DNA of 64,000 bases from Siphonodentalium dalli. Lineage: Eukaryota > Mollusca > Scaphopoda > Gadilida > Siphonodentaliidae. Below, in pieces: positions 1 through 12,569 of the stretch. Each line of letters opens with the position of its first letter. Positions within the stretch are counted from its first letter, which is position 1. The notes beneath the pieces were generated by a model that was given only the letters and a program-made list of their open reading frames with translations, was not told the DNA's origin and searched no databases. The position numbers and the translations under genes are program-made. Location: assembly GCA_032622095.1 (NCBI GenBank), contig CP136063.1:118750723-118814722 (forward strand), in the 5' to 3' direction.

Positions 1-2418
1 GGCCACAATAAGTACAATCGGAATTATCCTGTAAGTGATTTTGGTGCAAGTGATCATTCAGATTACTGCATTCGAGACGTATTCGACAGTGGATTATTTG
101 ACTTTGCTGTGTATATGCATACTCGTAGAATTGTGGAGGTTCTATGCAATCTTTATTCAGGAATTGTTTAAATTCGGAAACCGTTTTGCACATTTTCGCT
201 TCGTCTGATAATTCATTCCACAGTTTAAACGACCTTGAATTGTATGTGTATTCTTTACATGCAATGTCTGCTATCTTCTTTGCAACATCCAGGCACAATT
301 ATGCCAGATGGATGGTGATTTATGTACTGGATTTATATAATGTTGAAGCAATGCAACCAGGTGTAAGAGAGATGCTTGAAATGGAGCCCTATATCAGTTC
401 GACGTACTCATAACTCGTTCTCCAGGAGCCCTGTTGATTTTACCCTTGAGCAAACCATCAACAGGGATGCTGCATCTAGACTCACTGGAATAACGTCCCT
501 ATCTTCCGCTGGTGCACTTAGACGATGGATGATTACCCGATCCATGAGGGGGTCAATAATTAGTTACTTAAATATAAAAGCTGGTAAGTCCCCAACAGAA
601 GACAGTGTGAACTATTTGAAAACATACAGAGTAAAACGCGACAATTCAGATTTTCACAAGCTCATGGAAGGAATACAGTCGACACTGAATCCGTTCTCGG
701 ACAAAGTGCCAAGTTCTGATTTATATTCGCTATCCACGGGCCGTGCTGTCAGGAAAATTGTAGCTACCGAAATACTCAAAGCTGTTCAAACTGGAGAGGC
801 ATGGCGGGATGAATTCAAGTCTGAATGCCTCAATGATGACAAGAGATTCGAGAAGCCTATAGTCAGGCGCAAGGTTAAGAATTTTGGATCAACCGCCCTT
901 TCGATGAAACTGACTTCTAAAGACAAGAAGTTGAAAGAAATCAAATGCACGCATGACCTATTTGGGCGATTGTTATATCTATCTTGTTTAATGGACATCG
1001 ATCTTCGCAAGCTTTTCAGTTACCCGCTGACGTCTGTGCCGCTGTGCATGACTCACATTGACGGTACAAAAATGAAAACAGATAAAGCAAAATTGTTTCA
1101 CAAACTTGAAGGAATGGTAGAATCAGAAGCGCCAAAGTCTGTAGACGCTTATATCGTTGATGCATTTTTCCTGATTCTTACACTCACCAACCTATCGCCA
1201 ACTTATGACGGTATCGCCCGTGATCTGCTCAGAACATGCACTCAGCAAATTTGCAAATCGTGTCGACTTTGTAGCTGACACATACAAACATCCGTCCATT
1301 AAAGACATCGAGCGAGAGAGTCAGGGAGCAATCATCAATGAGTCGCGCGTTACGGGTCCAGATCAGAGAGTCAAACCGAAAACTTTTGCTGAAAATTTAA
1401 ACTCAGAGACTTTTAAAGTGTCATTTTTGTCATTTTTGGCAGATGAGTGGGCAAAGAATATTTATGTTGAAGTGCTAGGGGAATGTTGTTTGATGTTTGG
1501 GTTTGCCAATGTGTGTTATGAGTACCGGGCCTGTGGGAACGCTATGAACCGCAGAGATGCCACTGAATTACACTGTAAACATGAGGAAGCCGACACAAAA
1601 ATAGTTTTGCATTTAACCCAAACGCATCAGCTTCCAAATGTAGTCGTCCGCTGTTCCGATACAGATGTTCTGATCATCTTAATGTACCATGTGGTTGGAA
1701 TAGAATCATTTGTATTGTTAGATGTTGGTCACGAGAGCAACAACACAAGACGTTTTGTCGATGTGTCAAATATACAGGGCCATCTTTGGAGAATCGTTTG
1801 TGACGCATTACCAGGAATACACGCCTTTACTGGCTGTGATTATACAGCATCTTTCATGCGAAAAGGTAAAATTAAACCTTTTGACACGGCGATTAAATCC
1901 GATAGATTCCTATCTGCCTTCGGTAGTTTAGGAACATCGACAAATGTAAGTCGTGAGACATTGGACTCTCTCGAATCGTTTGTTTGTTCCATGTTCGGAA
2001 AAGCTTCTTTGGAGAACGCGGATGATGCTAGATATGCAATATTCCGCACAAAATTCGCCCCCACCAACAACAGCCAGCCTTTGTCAAAAATCAAAGGGCT
2101 GACTCTAGATCTAGTGGTCTCCCTCCTTCGAAAACGGCATTATACCAAAAAATCATCAGGTCAAACTTTGTGGCCTATATCTGGAAAAATGCCACGCTTG
2201 AAATTGCCTCAACAATGGACCCTTCCATGCACGGCTGGGAGGAAGTGGAAGGTCGTTTTGGGATTGTGTGGTTTACTGGACCGCAGATTCCGACAGATCT
2301 GGGAGAGGTGTTATGTGAGTCCGAGGAATCAGATGACGATATTGATGATACTGGTGATATAGAAGTAAATGACAGTTCCGAAGAGGACAGTTCTGATTGT
2401 GATGAGGATAGCTCTTAG
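1..2418 (+). pseudogene. Decayed FEN/PIN-nuclease-like multicopy invertebrate gene
   Basis: Three reading frames follow each other and together read like one protein of a family common in mollusc and cnidarian genomes: frame 3 (about 144-380), frame 1 (about 380-1240), frame 2 (about 1230-2090), then frame 1 again to the stop at 2416. Family-like blocks are LEQTINRDAASRLTGI (near 450), VDFVADTYKHPSIKDIERES (near 1265), HEEADTK (1580-1600), SDTDVL (1655-1672) and TGCDYT (1829-1846), then an LPPSK block in frame 1 near 2125. The E-E-x-D, D-x-D and G-C-D motifs are spaced like the metal-binding acidic residues of FEN1/XPG-type PIN nucleases. That is my inference; I know no functional name for the family. 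The C-terminus is an acidic Asp/Glu/Ser tail. At least three frame changes mark a dead copy. The start is not visible and may lie before the window. Confidence 0.6.
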
Positions 2419-4358
2419 TATATTCTTCTGGCGAATTAATTGGTTTGAACACAAATTAGCATATTGGTCAGAAGCTTTGTGAAATATTTTTTTCAATTGA
2501 ACAGTATCACATGTCCACACTTTAGTTGCTGAAATCTCTGTTTGCTAGTTAGTTCCAGTGAACTACCATAATTCATCTTTTGCATAGAACAATACTAGAA
2601 ATTCATTATTTTCAAATTTGAATCGGCAATTTTTGTCTGTATTTGAGATAAAATAACCAGGTATACTCTGTCCCATTAATACAAACAACTTGTTTTACCT
2701 GTGTGACAAAATTATGACCAATATCCTTCCATAATGGAGTCGTTTTCTGTTCTTGTAATTTTTTACTGTTTTGGGCTATTTTGGCACACATTTTGGCCGA
2801 CATCTTGGATAGTTGCAATAACGTCCATGTTAGTTTTCTTTCCTCATATCCGAATCTGGTATACAGTAAAGTTCAAAATTATACTAGAACGGATTCCAAT
2901 CGACGATTATAAAATTTCTGAAGCTAACTTTCCAATTTGACATTTTTTTTTAAATGGCGTTTCAAAATATATTTGACCTTTGACCTCTCGTACTCGAGGT
3001 CAGTGGTCTAAATTCTAATTCTGTGTTTATTCACTAGAGAGAGTGACTTATTGCCGACAAAATGGTATATATAATGTGTTAGCTGACACTACATATGTTG
3101 CATACATTCAAAATAACTAACCCTCCCCCAACACTTAAGTAACATTTTTCGCTCTCACCAGGCATCATTCTATGTCAAATATCTCCCAAACGCCGAGTTT
3201 CCCACTCGCAAGAAATTGGTTTCCATAAACTACATATAATTTGCCACAAAATGAACAGAGTGGGTCTTTTGGTCAGAGTGACGACAATAAAACCTTATGG
3301 GCTCTCGGACTATGTGGTCATGTCTGCACCTGGACACAACGGTTCAGACTGTCTACGAATGCATGTCATGCATAACACTCATTAGTCGGCGCCCTATTGA
3401 GATTTTAACATTTACAGTAATAAAATTTATGACATGTGGCGAGCTTAATTCAACCATTTTGTGGACGTCGGAATGTAAACATTCCAATATGTTAGGATCA
3501 GGGTGGTAGTCTTGAAACTGTCACTGTGCATTGGGACAATGTTATAATAAAAAATGTCAACAGCAAGCATCTCCTTGCATGTATGCAGGTGTTTGATACT
3601 CAAAATCAATTATATCATATTTTGTGGTGATTTGTCATATTGTCAAAATCTCTTTTTCACTAGATCTATGATTATATAATGAACACATTATATATATGGC
3701 GATGTTGCCTTACAGCTTTGCCATCAAAACCAGTTCTCAGTTCACAAAATCAATGTTTATTCTTCACAAATTAGTAGTGCATCGATGGCATCTTTGGTCT
3801 CTTAATTATTCTCCACGTAATTGACATTGCTAAAATAAACAAGGGACATCTGGCGACATAAGGGTTTCTGTGGCATCACGTTCCCTACAGGGCTTACATG
3901 TTCTCGTGTTTTGCATGCACCTATATATTGTACTTATAGTACTATATCACTTGACACCATAGTAACATTGTTCGAATTTTGTGAATCCAGTGGTATTTTT
4001 CTATTTGGTAACACATCATTTGACAGTCATTTTCGTTTTGTCTGACGTCTATACAAAATGTCATAATTTGCTCGTGAGTATACCGTAAGTGACAGTAATT
4101 GGGTCCGGGAACTCCTTTCTGGGGCTATGGACACGAACAAAATACTTGCTGCATATACATGTATATGTCCAATTTTAACGGTATCCACAGTTAATTTCTC
4201 GTTCCGGCAATACTAATTAATCCTTAAATCACATATTTTATCTGTTTGATTTTAGCTCAGGAAAGGGCGTCAAAGTTACATTTTCTATGTGATTTTCTCC
4301 TCATTTCTTACTGCCATTATTGCATAAGCCATACCAACAATTGTGGTGGCCCCTTTTT
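2419..4358. other. Non-coding stretch, nothing recognised
   Basis: AT-rich sequence with short ORFs only. The ORFs near 2734-2940 and 3297-3509 show no family motif and no splice-site context. A short palindrome built on GACCTC/GAGGTC lies near 2984-3003. I see no NBAS exon here. Confidence 0.5.
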
Positions 4359-6110
4359 AGCTCACCTGAGATGAAGTCTCCGGTGGAGCTATAGTCATCA
4401 CTCCTCGTCCGTCGTCCGTCCGTCCATCCGTCCGTCAGGCCATCCATCCGTCCGTCCGTCAACAATTCTTTGAACATCTTCTCCTCTGAAACCGGAAGAC
4501 CAAATTGGTTCATATTTGGTGTGGATGTTCCCTAGGTGACTCTCATTCAGATTTGTTCAAATGAGGTCACTGGGTCAAATAGTTGCAAAGCCAGGACCAT
4601 AACTCTATTCCTCCATAGTAATTCTTACAACGACTTCTTGTTCAGAACCATTGGGCCGATTTAGCTCATATTTGGTATGGAGGGTCCTTGGGTGACTGGT
4701 GTTCAGATTTGTTCAAATGAGGTCACCCGGTCAATTAGTTGAGAAACCAGGGCCATAACTCATAGTAAATCTTACAATGACTTCTTCTAAAAAAATATTT
4801 GGCCGATTTAGCTTATATTTGGTACAGAGATACCTTGGGTGACTGGGGTTCAGATTTGTTCAAATGGGGTCACTGGGTCAAATAGGGACAGAGCCAGGGA
4901 CATAACTCTAAAAAAAATAATAACATTTTTGCATTTTGACCGTTGACATTTTTTTAGACATATCACAGCTACCCAACCACACCCTCCCCCCACCCCACCT
5001 CCTGTCCCTGCCACACCACACTGTATCATACCATGTTATCTGTTCCTTGTTCACCCCATTAAAATCCTTGTTTTGATCACAGCTGTATTAGTATCAAAAA
5101 GCTGTGTGTGCAGTTGTTAAAACCTAATTATCTATGTCAGCACCTCTCAGACACTGGTACCTGATGGCTTGATGAATGGAATATAATTCTCAGAATGCAC
5201 TTACTCTCAAGGTCATGGGAATTTTGTTAGGCTAATGTAGTCAAATAAATGTTGTATGTCATATTCTCACAGGGATGTCCCCACAGTGTGGGGGGGGGGG
5301 GGGGGTGACTGACAGATTTGTTCAATGAAATGTAAATTTGAAGCTCTTATTGAGAAGAAGCTATAGTCATCATTTCTCATCTGTTATCTGTTCATCTGTC
5401 TGTCCGTCCACCCATCTGCCAACAATTCTTTGAACATCTTCTCTAGGTCATAAGACTGAATGGGTTCATATTTGGTGTGGATGTTCCCTAGGTGACTCAC
5501 ATTCAGATTTGTTCAAATGAGGTCACTCTGTCAAATGGTTGTGAAGCCAGGGCCATAACTCTTGCCCTCCATAGTAATTCTTAAAAACGACTTCTCGTGT
5601 ACCATCAGGTTGAATGGGTTCATATTTGGTATGAAGGGTCCTTTTGTGACTGTAGTTCAGATTTGTTCAAATGGGGTCATCCTGGTCAAATAGGGGCCAA
5701 GCAAAGGACAGTTTTCCTCTTAATATGCTTCCTTTACACGGACCGTCAGGTTTATTTTACTGATATTTAGTATGAAGGGTTCTTTGGTGTCTGGGATTCA
5801 AATGTATGCAGATGGGGTCACCAGGTTAAATAGGGTGGGACCAGGGACATAACTATGTCTCTATAGTAATACTTATAATGTCTTCTCAAGAGAGGTTGGA
5901 CCATATAGTATGGAGGATCCTTTAGTGACTGAGATTCAGATCTGTTAACATGAGGTCAACCCATTAAGAAATGACGGGACTATGGGGACTTAAGACTTTT
6001 GTGTCAAAAAAATCATTAAAATACAAAATTCATTAAAACGTCTACCTTGGAACTACTTGACTGATTAATCTGACATACATATAGTGTTTTTGGGTCCATG
6101 GATAATTGGG
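4359..6110. repeat. Hairpin-GTCC repeat, family 1, copy A
   Basis: Begins with an AGCTCACC...GGTGGAGCT hairpin at 4359-4390, then a degenerate (GTCC)n tract at about 4405-4460. Diverged monomers of about 145-160 bp follow, marked by TTTGGTGTGGATGTTCC, CAGATTTGTTCAAATGAGGTC and CATAACTC blocks. A second, degenerate start with weak GTCC lies at about 5355-5415. The terminal segment (5640-6110, ending in a GGGTCCATGGATAATTGGGC block) reappears at about 57115-57600. A 16-base G run sits at 5290-5305. The architecture matches bivalve pearl/MgE and DINE-1/HINE (Helentron-derived) elements; this assignment is inference. Confidence 0.65.
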
Positions 6111-6135
6111 CTTTAATCATGTCTAAATGGTTTTT

Positions 6136-6760
6136 AGCTCACCTGAGACGAAGTCTCCGGTGGAGCTATAGTCATCACTCCTCGTCCGTCATCTGTCCGG
6201 TCGTCCGTATGTCCGTCCGTCCGTCCGTCAACAATCATCTTCTTCTCCAGAACCATAAGACGGAACAGGTTCATATTTGGTGTCAATGTTCCCTAGGTGA
6301 ATCTCATTCAGATTTGTTGAAATGAGGTCATCAGGTCAATTAGTTGAAAAAGCAGGGCCACAACTCTAATCGTTCATAGTAATTCTTAGAACAAATTCTT
6401 TTTCCAGAACTATAAGGCCTAATGGTTTCATATTTGGTGTGGATGTTCCCTAAGTGACTCCCATTCAGATTTGTTCAAAGGAGGTCACCAGGTTGATTAG
6501 TTGAGAAACCAGGACAATAACTTATAGTAATTCTTAAAATGACTTCTTCTCAAGGAATATTGTGCTGATTAAGCTTATATTTGGTATGGAGGGACCATGG
6601 TTGACTAGGCTTCAGATTTGTTCAAATGGGGTCACTGGTTCAAATAGGGGCAGAGCCAGGGACATAACTTTAAAAACAAAAAATTTAATTTTTGCATTTT
6701 GACCTTTAATTTTTGTTTAGGACACATCACAGCCTCATATTTCTTACCTAGATTTTTCTT
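6136..6760. repeat. Hairpin-GTCC repeat, family 1, copy B
   Basis: Hairpin at 6136-6167 (AGCTCACCTGAGACGAAGTC then GGTGGAGCT), GTCC-rich tract at 6183-6230, then about three monomers up to about 6730. It starts directly after the end of copy A, so the two lie head to tail. Confidence 0.7.
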
Positions 6761-7140
6761 AGCATGTTCTTCATCTGTATGGATTTTGGTAATGTTTATT
6801 TAACCCCTTCCACTCTTGTTTTGATATAGAATTCATCCAAGACAGGATTTCTCAAACATTTTTCATCTGATCAACACCAAATTTGGTATATGAATTTTTG
6901 ACACTTATATACAGATCAAGTTAAAATATGGGTTTGATCCGATATATTTTAACAGAGTTATGGCCCTTTATAATTCACACCTCTTTGCTATGCACTATTA
7001 ATTTTTAAGAGAACACTGAAGCCTGTATACCTCTTCTCAGCACAGAGGCATATATATCTGTAAAGGTACAGGTCATTAATTATATAAACTAGCCAGATGA
7101 CATGTATTATTCTAATCTAAACATATCTGTAGCAATTTAA
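6761..7140. other. Non-coding, nothing firm
   Basis: Contains an AACACCAAATTTGGTAT / GAGTTATGGCCCTTT pair like one diverged monomer of the 160-bp type (about 6870-6970). Otherwise I see no structure. Confidence 0.4.
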
Positions 7141-7700
7141 CAACAAACTGGTGTACCAATGGTTAGGTGATGACTGACATTCAATGATAATGTGAATGGC
7201 TTAGAAAAGTTAGATTTCTTCAAGTCTGGAAATAGTGTGTCTGACATTTACATAGTGTGGTCCCCAGATGGTGAATTTAGTGTTGCTACCCCATACATCA
7301 TGCTAGCATCACGAAATACACCCGCCAGGGACCTAATTCTGCTTAGCCTTCATCTTCTGGGAAGTATCCTAAGTATCAAATTGACAGTTTGATTTAATCA
7401 CTTTTTTCCACCTGGTCAGTTTCAATGTCCCCCTAATTTGCAGAAGATAAAATGCATAATTGAGGTGCTCAATGGGTGTGTATCACCAACTTCAACTGTA
7501 GGACTTCAATTTGTTCCTAGGTTTTATTGGCCATTGATGCCTAATCAGATTGAGGATGAATTTGGTGATGCTAGCCTGCCTTACAGAATATTGTCATTAA
7601 ATCCACATTTTTGGGACCTAATTCTGCAAATGTCAGACATACTAAAATCAGGCTTGGCCATTTCATATTATTTTTTTAATCACCACTTATCCAGATGAAA
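7140..7700. repeat. Dispersed repeat shared with 39.45 kb and 55.8 kb
   Basis: Carries the blocks GTGTCTGACATTTACA, CCCCAGATGGTGAATTTAG, CCTCATCTTCTGGGAAGTAT and TTGCAGAAGATAAAATGCAT. The same blocks occur in the same order at about 39480-39970 and in the tandem array at 55780-56960. The ORFs in it are not conserved between copies. Confidence 0.6.
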
Positions 7701-8022
7701 TCATACGACTAATATTCAAAGAAAAATGGGGGGGGTATATATTGGATTAATTTATCTTCTATCTGTCAGGCTTCCATCCTTCTGCCTGTTGAGATGTTTA
7801 TCCATCCATCTATCAACAATTGATTTCTATTCCATATTAAAGATGGAATGTGTTTATATAGCTCAGTGTGCATGTTCCCTAGGTGTCTCACAATCAGATT
7901 TGTTCAATTAAGTTCATCACATCAAATACATGTAGGTACGAAGCCAGGGCCATAACTCTTTCCCTCCATAGTAAGTCTTAAAACAGTTTTTTCCCAAGAA
8001 CCATTAGGCATATATAGCTTAT

Positions 8023-8880
8023 TATACCCCCTTTTTTTTTTTAAAGGGGGGTATACTGTTTTGCACCTGTCTGTCCGTGCGTCCGTACGTCCGTCCGTCC
8101 GATGTCTGTTCATGTCATAACTTGAACAATAGTGCTCGGATCTCAATGAAATTAGGTATGGATGTTCACTACTATGAGGACATTAAATAGAGGGTTCCAT
8201 CGTTTTGTTCGGATTTTCCATTCTAGAGTTATTCATCTTTGTTTATCTGGAAATGTTGAATTTTTGGTCCATCTGGTGTCTGTTCATGTCATAACATGAA
8301 CAGTAGTGCTCGAATCTCAATGAATTTTGGTATGGATGTTCACTACTATGAGGGCATTCAATAGAGGGTTCCATCGTTTTGTTCGGATTTTCCATTCTAG
8401 AGTTATTCATCTTTGTTTATCTGGAAATGTTGGCTTTTTGGGCTGTTTGGTGTCTGTTCATGTCGTAACTTCAACAGTTGTGCTGGGATATCAATGAAAT
8501 TTGGTATTGATGTTCACAACTATGAGGGCATTCAATGGAGGGTTCCATCGCTTTGTTCGGATTTTCCGTTCTAGAGTTGTACATCTTTGTTTATCTGGAA
8601 TTGTTGGCTTTTTGGTCTGTCTGGTGTCTGTTCATGTCGTAACTTCAACAGTTGTGCTGGGATCTCAATGAAATTTGGTATGGATGTTCACCAATATGAG
8701 GACATTTAATAGCATATTCAACTGTTTTGTTTTGTTTTTTTTGTGGTATAGTTATTCATCTTCTTTATATGAAAATGCTGATTTTTGGGTCTATCTGTCT
8801 GAGTATAGCAGTCATAAGTTATAAATATGCCCACACCAGGCGGTATGCCACTAGGGGGTATGTACCGGATGACAGTCCAT
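8023..8880. repeat. Hairpin-GTCC repeat, family 3 (TATACCCCC head)
   Basis: Starts with the inverted pair TATACCCCC...GGGGGTATA (8023-8055), followed by GTCY/GTCC repeats (about 8066-8101). About four monomers of 172-180 bp follow, marked by CATGTCATAACTT, CAATGAAATTTGGTATGG and ATTCTAGAGTTATTCATC. Same head, tract and monomer order as family 1, with a different hairpin sequence. Confidence 0.7.
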
Positions 8881-8895
8881 CTCTTGTATATAAAG

Positions 8896-9320
8896 CGCTT
8901 GTGAGATTGAAAATTTCCAACAATTGAGAAAGTTTGAGATGTCGGTTGTGAAATTTCAACCTAAGACTTGAGAGTCTGGGCCCCTGGCAAGAGGGGACTT
9001 CTTGAGCTGGAGGAGGGGGTGATCACTAGGGTACAGTTGGTAATTTCAAGTTAGATTTGGTAATTTCAAGGTAGATTTTGTAGATTTGGTAATTTGATAT
9101 TCACTGATCTACATTCATGAAGCCTCTCTAGCCACATATCCTGTTTTGATCTACCTCTTTTAAAGTGATTATGAAAAGTTCTGACTGTTGTGGTCTCCAA
9201 AGTCCCAGTCTTATCACTCTTTGCAGTCTGGTGAGCGACCCCACAGTCTTTGACTGTCTTGTTTATTATAAGACCCACCATCAATGTTTTATGGGATGAC
9301 ATGTTTACATTGCGCAAGGT
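8896..9320 (-). repeat. Dispersed ORF-bearing repeat, copy 1
   Basis: This sequence is closely similar to 57618-58000, and part of it also occurs at about 44515-44665. On the minus strand all three copies can encode a peptide with CGVAHQTAK and TFHNHFKR blocks. I do not recognise the protein. In this copy the frame is shorter and joined to other sequence. Confidence 0.5.
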
Positions 9321-9459
9321 AGGGCAACTTATTGTAATACCAGAGAATGTCCGACCCTCTGTTTATAAACAACGCTACGTGCTCTCGCTGTTCTATAAAT
9401 AGCATCATTTCCCTAGACTGAAGACTGCTATTAACAGATATGTTTAGGATCACCTCTAG

Positions 9460-9690
9460 ATGGGAGCTATTGAATTTGAAAAACAAATTTTGATTAAAAA
9501 CATGGCTGCCAGCAGCCATCTTGGATTTTACTGTTAAAACCTTTGGCACACCCTACAGACACATCCCTCATCCGATTGTCATCAAACTTCATGTGGATCT
9601 TTTGGGTGACCTCTAGTTGGGAGCCATTATTTTTTTTCTAATTTCATTGAAAAACATGGCCACCAGCAGCTGTCTTTGATTTTACTTTAT
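9460..9690. repeat. Family 2 monomers, truncated
   Basis: Two partial monomers with CATCTTGGATTTTAC, CCTACAGACACATCCCTCAT and ACCTCTAGTTGGGAGC blocks, as in the long array at 13.2-15.3 kb. No hairpin head or GTCC tract is attached. Confidence 0.6.
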
Positions 9691-9699
9691 ATATATCTC

Positions 9700-10630
9700 T
9701 TCATGTTGATATCATTTATTACTTAGACATTTAAGCTTTCAACATTCCTAATTGCTATATTGACTGTAACACATGAAATTATCCCCCATCCATATTGAGC
9801 TACCAATTGACACTTTCATATTTTAAGCCCTGGAACTATACTGACAGCTTATACATGTTTGGAATAGAAACCTGTTTTCATAAAGATCATGGACAACGTC
9901 ACCATCTAACAGTTTGCTGATATTTAACTTAAAATAAGGCCACTAGAGTGATTGAAAGTACATGCCTGTACAACTTAAGTCTTAAGGTGTATCATTTTAC
10001 TTATTTTTTATATTTACAAAGCTCATGTTTTTACACTAAACAATGTTCTTTGATTGGTCGATTAATAATTGGCTCATGCATTTATATCTCAATAAAATGA
10101 ACCGATGTCATCTATTGTTGACCTTCATGTGGTTGGTAGAATTATTTGGGCATAATTTTCCTTTCTGCTAAACATAAATTGATGTAAAAGTATTTAAATA
10201 TGGTCTATCTCTTCTGGGCCACAAATTCAACAACAATATTTTTATAAATCCTGATCTCAAGGCTGCAACTACAAATACAGATACAGATACAGATTTGGTA
10301 TATAATTGGTCTAGAAAGGCACAATTAAGTGGTTTAATTTGATCATGGTAAATCTATAGTTGAAATGCAATTAGCCATGATTGAGGGTGCTAACAGATAA
10401 GTTATCATTCTGTGTACGCTCCTAGTGTTTCGCATCTCTATTCTAAAAAAAAAGAAACTTTTCCGGAGAGGTGTCCTCGATTCGTATTTATTATTTTATA
10501 CTCTGGAAAATAAATAAAACTTTCTGGGAAGAGATAGACCATCTTTAACATATTTATCAACCTATTTCGGAAAGAAACTGGGATGTAACAAAAGCAAGCA
10601 TAATTTCAAGCTTGAAACTGCCATGGGGCT
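9700..10630. other. Non-coding, nothing recognised
   Basis: AT-rich sequence with a short ACAGAT microsatellite near 10280. No exon, TIR pair or tandem array stands out. Confidence 0.4.
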
Positions 10631-10634
10631 TTAA

Positions 10635-10788
10635 ACCTTCCATGACTGGAGCTTCCTGAAATTTTGCGAAAACCTTGTGCCAATGCAATAAGAGAATGCA
10701 TTGGACTAACAATATTTACGCATATATAAGATAATGCACGGCACATGATCATTACTGCTGCAGCAGCGCAGCTCCCATAATGAAAGGT
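10635..10788. mobile_element. TTAA-flanked MITE just upstream of an NBAS exon
   Basis: Flanked by TTAA at 10631-10634 and 10789-10792. Inverted termini read ACCTTCCATGACTGGAGCT on the left and, on the other strand, ACCTTTCATTATGGGAGCT on the right. TTAA duplications are the hallmark of piggyBac and Kolobok superfamilies. No coding capacity at 154 bp. It ends 37 bp before the first NBAS exon in the window. Confidence 0.65.
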
Positions 10789-10825
10789 TTAACTATCACA
10801 CTTCTGGTATCACTTCCTTTTTCAG

Positions 10826-11106
10826 TCTAAGTGTAGAAGACATAGAATCCCGGATCACTCAGCTTAACATAGTCAGCACTATTTCTGCAAATCCGGAACA
10901 ATTTCAACAGAGGATGTTTACATATGTTTACCCACTGATTGCTGGGACTGATCATGCAGCCCTGATTTATTTCTTCCACCTATTGGAATCATGTGGCATC
11001 AGCGATATCTCAGGATTGAAGGACGACTCAGAACTGAGACTTCTTGATGGCAGTCAGCCTGGCTCACATGTGAAACTTCTGAAGAAATTCCAGGCGTCTG
11101 CATCAG
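10826..11106 (+). CDS. NBAS: NBAS exon a (first in window)
   Basis: The acceptor is CTTTTTCAG after a pyrimidine tract and the donor is CAG|GTAAAC. The exon enters on codon base 3 and leaves after base 1. It encodes LSVEDIESRITQLNIV..., then FTYVYPLIAGTDHAALIYFF and GSHVKLLKKFQASAS, the last strongly like vertebrate NBAS (KLLKK...ASG). Predicted helical solenoid with no motif of enzymatic type. An ORF starting at the internal Met at 10914 is only part of it. Confidence 0.92.
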
Positions 11107-11965
11107 GTAAACAAACAGTAGGTCAGGGCCTAATTTGACTCTTTCATTACTGACTGAAATCTCCTTGGAGCTGTGTTTAGCAGTCACGATTTATGATTTA
11201 TTGCATCTATAATATTAACCCTTCAATGACGGAATGTCTGCTGATGAGTATTTCAACCAGGGATAGGGATGGGAGATAACAGTTTGTGTCATGATAGGAT
11301 ACGAATCCTGATACATGGTTCAGGATATGAATATGTATCTAGATATAGGCAGTGTTTAAGATCATATTCTAAAATTCTTTAATGGCCAATAGGTGTGCCA
11401 ATTTTGCAGCCAAAAATAAAGTTATATTATTACTCTTCTTCCCATTCACCTTTGAAGCATTTAATAAATAAATAACCAACAGTTTTGTTATATGTGGACT
11501 TATGAGATTATAAAGTAGGTATCTGACAAGTTATTTTATACTTTTGTTTGATTTTAATAAGATATTCACACTGTAAACCTGTCAAAGTAGCTTTTATTTC
11601 CAACAATAAAAATATTAGTGAAGCCGGCATCACATTGGTTGCCTGTCGTCAGAGACACTTTCTTATTTACTATATTCTGATTAACTTCTAGAAGGACTCG
11701 AGGGTAAACTATTTGGCATAATCATTTTAAATTAGTATTTATATTGGAGAATATTATTTCTATAATTGTGATTTTTTTCCAAAACATACATTACATATGA
11801 GTGTTTGCCCACCCTAAATTATCACAGATAAGTGAGTTGTTTTTCCTGTTGAGTTCCAATTTATTATATTGGTCACATGACAATAAAGTATATTGATAAA
11901 TCTAAAATGTTTATGTAAACTAAACACTATAAATATTATTCATTTATATAAAATATTTTCAATAT
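11107..11965. other. NBAS intron sequence, nothing recognised
   Basis: First part of a 7.2-kb intron. A TTAACCCTTCAATGAC block at 11216-11231 resembles one end of the TTAA MITE family, but I found no second end. Confidence 0.4.
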
Positions 11966-12560
11966 AGTTCAATTTTTTTCGGGGAACTATTAAAATAGCC
12001 GGTGTCCGTCCATCTGTCCATCTGTCCGTCGAGCCGTTCATCCGTGCTTACATCTGACGTTTATGTGGCCAATTTTAAGAAAAATGGATAGTTGGGTGGC
12101 TGATTTCCGTTACGTGGCTAGCCACCTAACGGAGTTGAGATCAACCCTTTAAAATGATCTATTTGGCCATATCAGCATATTTAATTTTTTGGTCACTTAA
12201 TAGTTGGAAACAAAAAGTCCATAGATTTGGACATCCATGATCTGTCTATAGGAGCCATCAGGAGGTGTTGGACAGTTATGTGGCTAGCTACCCAATCACG
12301 GACATGTCATTTTCTCCTATTCAACTGTCCTAGTTGCTGTTTACAAGTTTTTGGGTTTCATTCAGCTACTTCTGCTATAATTCCTACATTTTCTGACTCC
12401 ACAATCAGTTTTAACTACTTGATAGCCACATAAAATTTTGTCCACTACTTGATAGCCACATAATATTTTGTCCACTACTTGATAGCCACATAAATTTTAG
12501 CCACATAAAATATTTTAGCTACATAACTCAACAGCCACATATCTCCCCAAATGTTGGTAG
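11966..12560. repeat. Hairpin-GTCC repeat, family 4, with 31-bp tandem repeat
   Basis: An imperfect head (AGTTCAATTTTTTTCGGGGAACT, inverted GTTC/GAAC) precedes GTCCGTCC/ATCTGTCC repeats at about 12004-12040. The body contains TATGTGGCCAATTTTAAG and repeated GCTAGCCAC/AGCCACATA blocks. At about 12419-12500 a unit of about 31 bp (TTGATAGCCACATAA...GTCCACTAC) is repeated nearly three times. The body reappears at about 59015-59420. Confidence 0.6.
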
Positions 12561-12569
12561 TACCGTCCA

